NCBI RefSeq assembly: GCF_049647105.1
Contig: NZ_JBARWZ010000255.1
Coordinates: 1-64,000 of the forward strand
Direction: 5' to 3'
DNA from: Actinophytocola sp049647105
GTDB lineage: Bacteria; Actinomycetota; Actinomycetes; Mycobacteriales; Pseudonocardiaceae
DNA length: 64,000 nt
Below are positions 60,971 through 64,000 of this stretch, piece after piece. A program made the translations under genes and the position numbers. The notes under the pieces were generated by a model, which worked only from the letters and a program-made list of their open reading frames with translations, had not been told where the DNA came from and did no database searches. Position 1 is the stretch's first letter; every line of letters starts with the position of its first letter.

Positions 60971-62326
60971 TCAATCGTCGTCCCCGCCGATGACCGCCGG
61001 GGCGGTCATCTGGTCGTCGCCGAAGGTGCTCTCCGGGTCGCCCGCGACGAGGTACGCGGGACGCTGGTGCTCCTGGTCGTCCTCTTTGTCGCCCTTGCCA
61101 CGAGGAGCGCCACCCATGCCGCCCGCACCGCCGCGACCGCCACCGGCTGGAGCCATGCCACCGGGCGTCATGCCCTTGGGACCGGTCGCACCCGGGTTAC
61201 CCGCGCCGCCCGCACCGGCACCGGCACCCGCGCCACCGGCGCCACCCGCGCCGCCGCCGAAACTGCCGAACCCACCGCCGAAACCACCCGCACCCGCACC
61301 GGGCACGGCCGTCGACGGGCCACCGCCACCCGGCCCGAACGTGGTGGGCGACGGCGTCGTCGGACCGGGGTTGTAGCCGGAGGTGCCGGTGCCGATGCCG
61401 CTGGGAACCGGATTGAAGCCGCTCTGGTCGGTCGACCCGTCGTTGTCGAAGAAGCCCTGGTCAGCGCCCGGCGCACCGATGCCGCCGACGTACCCACCGC
61501 TCGGTGCGCCCGTGTGCGTGCCGTGGTTGAACCCCGACGAGTCGCCGGTGCCCGGGATCGAGACGGTGCCACCGGTGATGTTGTTGTTGTTCCCGCCGCC
61601 ACCACCGATCGTCTCCTTCGGCGGCACGAACGACGGCGTCGCCTCGTCGACCGCGGTCAGCGACTGCGTGTAGGCGGTCAGGTAGGCGATCTGCTCGCGC
61701 TTGACCGCGTCGGCAGCGTCCTTCTGCGCCTTCATGTCCGTCTGCATGGCCGCGGGCCCGCCGGTCACCATCGCGTTGAGGGCCTGCTGCTGGTCGAACT
61801 CCTGCGCGGGCGGCAGCTTGCGCACCTCGGCAGCCGCGAGCGACTGCTTCGACATCTGGACGCCCATCATCTGCGCGGTCTGCCCGGCGACACCGGCCGT
61901 CTGGGCGAGCGGCGAGAGCGCACCCTTGGCGGAGTCAGCCGCGACGCCCGACCAGGCGCCGTCGAGCGCGTTCACGGCCTCGAACAGCGCGTTGGCCGCC
62001 TCGGCGAGGCCGTTACCACCGTCATTGAACGCGCGACCCAGCGTATCGGCGGTCGTGGGGTTGTTGTTCAGGGTGGCGAATTCGTACAGCTGCTTGCTCT
62101 CGAACGAGTCCCAGAACGGGGTGTCACCGATGACCCGGTCGTCGCCCATCCGCACCGCGGGCGCCAGCTCGGCAGCCTGACTCGCGTTGATCGACTGCTG
62201 GATCTCCTGCTTCGTCGACCGGTCCTCGTCCGGCATGTGGTTCATGACCCGGCGCGTATCCGCGGCCTGGTCACCCGCGTACCGGTGCGTGTCGTAGTGC
62301 GGTTGCTGCTCGTTGTTCGGTGCCAC
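60971..62326 (-). CDS. PPE/WXG-like type VII secretion substrate
   Basis: A 451-aa protein. Residues about 60-230 are helical with a WSG turn (NALDGAWSGVAADSAKGALSPLAQTAG), the pattern of PPE and WXG100 substrates; the text AAEVRKLPPAQEFDQQQALNAM follows. From about residue 245 a very Gly/Pro/Asn-rich linker (GGGGGNNNN, then many GGAGG stretches) leads to an acidic end. The GTG at 62326 with GGGGGAG ahead is preferred to the longer frame. It is paired with espG, although no ESX core genes lie in the window. Confidence 0.78.
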   Translation of the reverse strand: MAPNNEQQPHYDTHRYAGDQAADTRRVMNHMPDEDRSTKQEIQQSINASQAAELAPAVRMGDDRVIGDTPFWDSFESKQLYEFATLNNNPTTADTLGRAFNDGGNGLAEAANALFEAVNALDGAWSGVAADSAKGALSPLAQTAGVAGQTAQMMGVQMSKQSLAAAEVRKLPPAQEFDQQQALNAMVTGGPAAMQTDMKAQKDAADAVKREQIAYLTAYTQSLTAVDEATPSFVPPKETIGGGGGNNNNITGGTVSIPGTGDSSGFNHGTHTGAPSGGYVGGIGAPGADQGFFDNDGSTDQSGFNPVPSGIGTGTSGYNPGPTTPSPTTFGPGGGGPSTAVPGAGAGGFGGGFGSFGGGAGGAGGAGAGAGAGGAGNPGATGPKGMTPGGMAPAGGGRGGAGGMGGAPRGKGDKEDDQEHQRPAYLVAGDPESTFGDDQMTAPAVIGGDDD

Positions 62327-62337
62327 TGGTACTCCCC

Positions 62338-62898
62338 CTACTGGTCCTTCACTCGCGGGATAATCAGGTTCGCAAGCTGGTTCGCGACCTGGCAATGGTC
62401 GAACTGACCCTCGCCCGCGGTGCGCACCGCGACCGTCGTGTGCACCAACCGCCCGCTGGGCAGGTCGACCAAGATGTCACAGGTCGTCGAGATATCGGTG
62501 TTCAAAGACTGCACACCCGGCAGACCATCGATCGTCGTCGGCGTGTTCGTGATGGTCGGACCGGTGTCCACACTCGCGTACGCGCCGCCCTCCTGGAAAC
62601 CCACGATGAGCGTGGTCTTGTCTTTCCAGGTGCAGATCGTGTGGTCGTCCCGGAGGCTGTTGCCCGTCTCGCCGTCGGCGGAGCCACCCAGTTCCTCGGC
62701 TTCGTCGGGCGAAAGCAGTTCGCACAGGCGCGCGAGCGAATAGTCCGACTCTTCGGGCTCGGACGTCGTTTCACCGATCGACTCGTCCGAGGTGCCGGTG
62801 CCCGTCGGTTTCGGCTGTCCCGCCATCGCGCTGTTGCAGGCGACAGGGGCCCCGAGTGTGGCAACGCCGAGAACGGCCGCTGTCACACTCCGCCTCAT
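62338..62898 (-). CDS. DUF3558 lipoprotein 1
   Basis: A 186-aa lipoprotein with lipobox GAPVAC (Cys about 21), a Thr/Ser/Glu-rich linker, and the DUF3558 domain: YSLARLCELLSPDEAEELGG, CTWKDKTTLIVGFQEGG, TTCDILVDLPSGRL, and the end FDHCQVANQLANLIIPRVKDQ. Four domain cysteines are probably paired. The family occurs in Pseudonocardiales near type VII genes; function unknown. It is 11 bp before the PPE-like gene and is one of three tandem copies. Confidence 0.88.
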   Translation of the reverse strand: MRRSVTAAVLGVATLGAPVACNSAMAGQPKPTGTGTSDESIGETTSEPEESDYSLARLCELLSPDEAEELGGSADGETGNSLRDDHTICTWKDKTTLIVGFQEGGAYASVDTGPTITNTPTTIDGLPGVQSLNTDISTTCDILVDLPSGRLVHTTVAVRTAGEGQFDHCQVANQLANLIIPRVKDQ

Positions 62899-63109
62899 GA
62901 CGGCAATCACCACTGCTGCGTCCTGTCGTACACCTTGCGCCCCCTGGCTACTCGGCGCGCACACCCCTCCCGTGCAGCGCGTGACCACTGTCGAGATTAA
63001 CGCACCCGGATCACACGCGGGAACGCAATCAATACAAAGACCATCCGTCACCTGCGACAGGCACTCACCGTGACGGCCATTCGCCGGGCGACCGACGCCA
63101 GCAGCTCCC

Positions 63110-63667
63110 TCACTGGTCGCTCACCCTGGGAATGATCAGGTTCGACAGCTCGGTCGCCACCTGACACGGGTCGTACTTGCCTTCGCCCGCCGACAGCACC
63201 GAGGCGCTGGACGTGAAGAGTCTGCCGCTGGGCAGATCCACCAGGATCTCGCAGACCACGAAGCGGTCGCTCTGCAACGACTGAACCGCGGGCAACCCAT
63301 CGACCTTGGTCGGCGTGTTGGTGATGCCGCGGCCGGTGTCGGCGTTCGCGGTCGTCAGCCCATCCTGGAAACCGACCACCAGGGTCGTCGCATCCGACCA
63401 CTGGCAGATGGCGTGGCCGTCCGAGACGCTGTTGGTCTTCTCGCCGTCGGCCGAGCCGCCAAGTTGCTGGGCTTCGTCCGGCGTCAACAGCTCACAGAGC
63501 CGAGCAAGCGAGTAGTCGGGCTCGGACGTCGTTTCCTCGGCCGGCTCCTCCGTGGACCCGGTTTCCGTCGTCGGCTGCCCAGCCGTGGCGCTGTTGCAGG
63601 CGGCAAGGGCAAAGAGGACGGCGAGGCCGACTACGACCGCCACACGCTGCTTCTCCACACGAACCAC
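63110..63667 (-). CDS. DUF3558 lipoprotein 2
   Basis: A 185-aa lipoprotein with lipobox FALAACN (Cys about 24) and the same domain plan as its neighbours (YSLARLCELLTPDEAQQLGG; CQWSDATTLVVGFQDG; VCEILVDLPSGRLF; YDPCQVATELSNLIIPRVSDQ). It begins with GTG 63667 (or a GTG 9 bases later). About 60-70 percent of residues are shared with copy 1 by eye, so the genes arose by tandem duplication. Confidence 0.88.
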   Translation of the reverse strand: MVRVEKQRVAVVVGLAVLFALAACNSATAGQPTTETGSTEEPAEETTSEPDYSLARLCELLTPDEAQQLGGSADGEKTNSVSDGHAICQWSDATTLVVGFQDGLTTANADTGRGITNTPTKVDGLPAVQSLQSDRFVVCEILVDLPSGRLFTSSASVLSAGEGKYDPCQVATELSNLIIPRVSDQ

Positions 63668-63680
63668 TAACGACTCCCGC

Positions 63681-64000
63681 TCACTGGTCCTTGACCCTGG
63701 GAATGATCAGGTTGGCGAGCTGGTTCGCCACCTGACACGGGTCGTATCGGCCCTCACCAGTGGACAGGACAGTAGCGCCCGCGGCAACCAGCTTCCCGCT
63801 TGGAAGATCGACCAAGATTTCGCAGAGCACGACCGTGTTCGTGTTCAATGCCTGAACAGCAGGCAAGCCGTCAATGGTCGTCGGCGTGATCGTGATGGTC
63901 GGCCCCGTGTCTGCCCGCGCCGTCGAGGTGCCCGTCTGGAACCCGACGACAAGACTCGTCGCATCCGCCCACTGGCAGATGTCATGACCGTCACTGAGCG
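63681..64000 (-). CDS. DUF3558 lipoprotein 3 (partial, cut by window edge)
   Basis: The C-terminal 106 residues are visible. They match the other two copies: CQWADATSLVVGFQTG, the Thr-rich TITITPTTIDGLPAVQALN, CEILVDLPSGKLV and the end YDPCQVANQLANLIIPRVKDQ. The N-terminus with its signal lies outside the window. The stop is 13 bp before copy 2. Confidence 0.85.
   Translation of the reverse strand, partial: LSDGHDICQWADATSLVVGFQTGTSTARADTGPTITITPTTIDGLPAVQALNTNTVVLCEILVDLPSGKLVAAGATVLSTGEGRYDPCQVANQLANLIIPRVKDQ

Overview
The window is from a high-GC actinobacterium, most likely a member of the Pseudonocardiales (the Lentzea/Saccharothrix/Amycolatopsis neighbourhood; genus uncertain). The evidence is the gene order. 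Two blocks match the conserved mycobacterial/Pseudonocardiales layout: lpqE-radA with carD-ispD-ispF-cysS-rlmB, and clpC-lsr2-lysS ... coaX-panD-panC-(DUF2520)-(Rv3604c-like)-(DUF3180)-folK-folB-folP-folE-ftsH. Carbonic anhydrase and mutY beside an Rv3587c-like protein form a third piece. ESX-associated genes and many GTG starts with ATGA/GTGA overlaps fit the same group.

Layout. 1-9.6 kb: tRNA-Thr, a ThrE-like exporter, an OsmC protein, trehalose-6-phosphate synthase followed by a phosphatase fused to a GH15 glycosidase, an ECF sigma factor with a coupled membrane partner, and radA. 9.6-16.6 kb: a structured tandem repeat, an LpqE-like lipoprotein, carD, the isoprenoid genes ispD/ispF, cysS, rlmB and an MBOAT acyltransferase. 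16.55-20.66 kb: an apparent integrated element bounded by a perfect 22-bp direct repeat whose left copy is the 3' end of the MBOAT gene; it carries a GntR-DMT operon, two small paralogues, a truncated tyrosine integrase and an HNH-like protein. 21.0-22.2 kb: an AT-richer two-gene operon of a three-helix membrane protein resembling Pycsar TM effectors and a TIR protein, a candidate anti-phage system. 22.2-24.7 kb: small accessory genes, including a frameshifted reductase. 24.6-30.5 kb: DUF445, a znuABC operon with a Zur-like box, and a LacI regulator. 30.5-38 kb: carbonic anhydrase, mutY, a Tat-exported amidase, a 2H phosphoesterase, a hydrolase, an M1 peptidase and a membrane endonuclease/phosphatase. 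38-46.9 kb: clpC, an iron-box-controlled FhuF-like protein, a 22-bp minisatellite, an ArsR/MFS pair, lsr2 and lysS. 46.9-60 kb: pantothenate and folate operons ending in ftsH. 60.2-64 kb: EspG, a PPE/WXG-like protein and three DUF3558 lipoproteins, the last cut by the window edge.

Several non-coding signals stand out. A 150-bp-scale repeat with hairpins occurs in inverted orientation at 9.6 and 34.2 kb. Motifs of the RecA-independent (PafBC) damage promoter occur at radA, at an orphan site near 29.8 kb, and as a convergent pair inside an inverted repeat at 38.2-38.4 kb. DnaA-box-like 9-mers are paired three times at exactly 19-bp spacing. A perfect 55-bp inverted repeat brackets the 52.0-55.2 kb segment. 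All assignments rest on reading the sequence and family knowledge; no database search was run.
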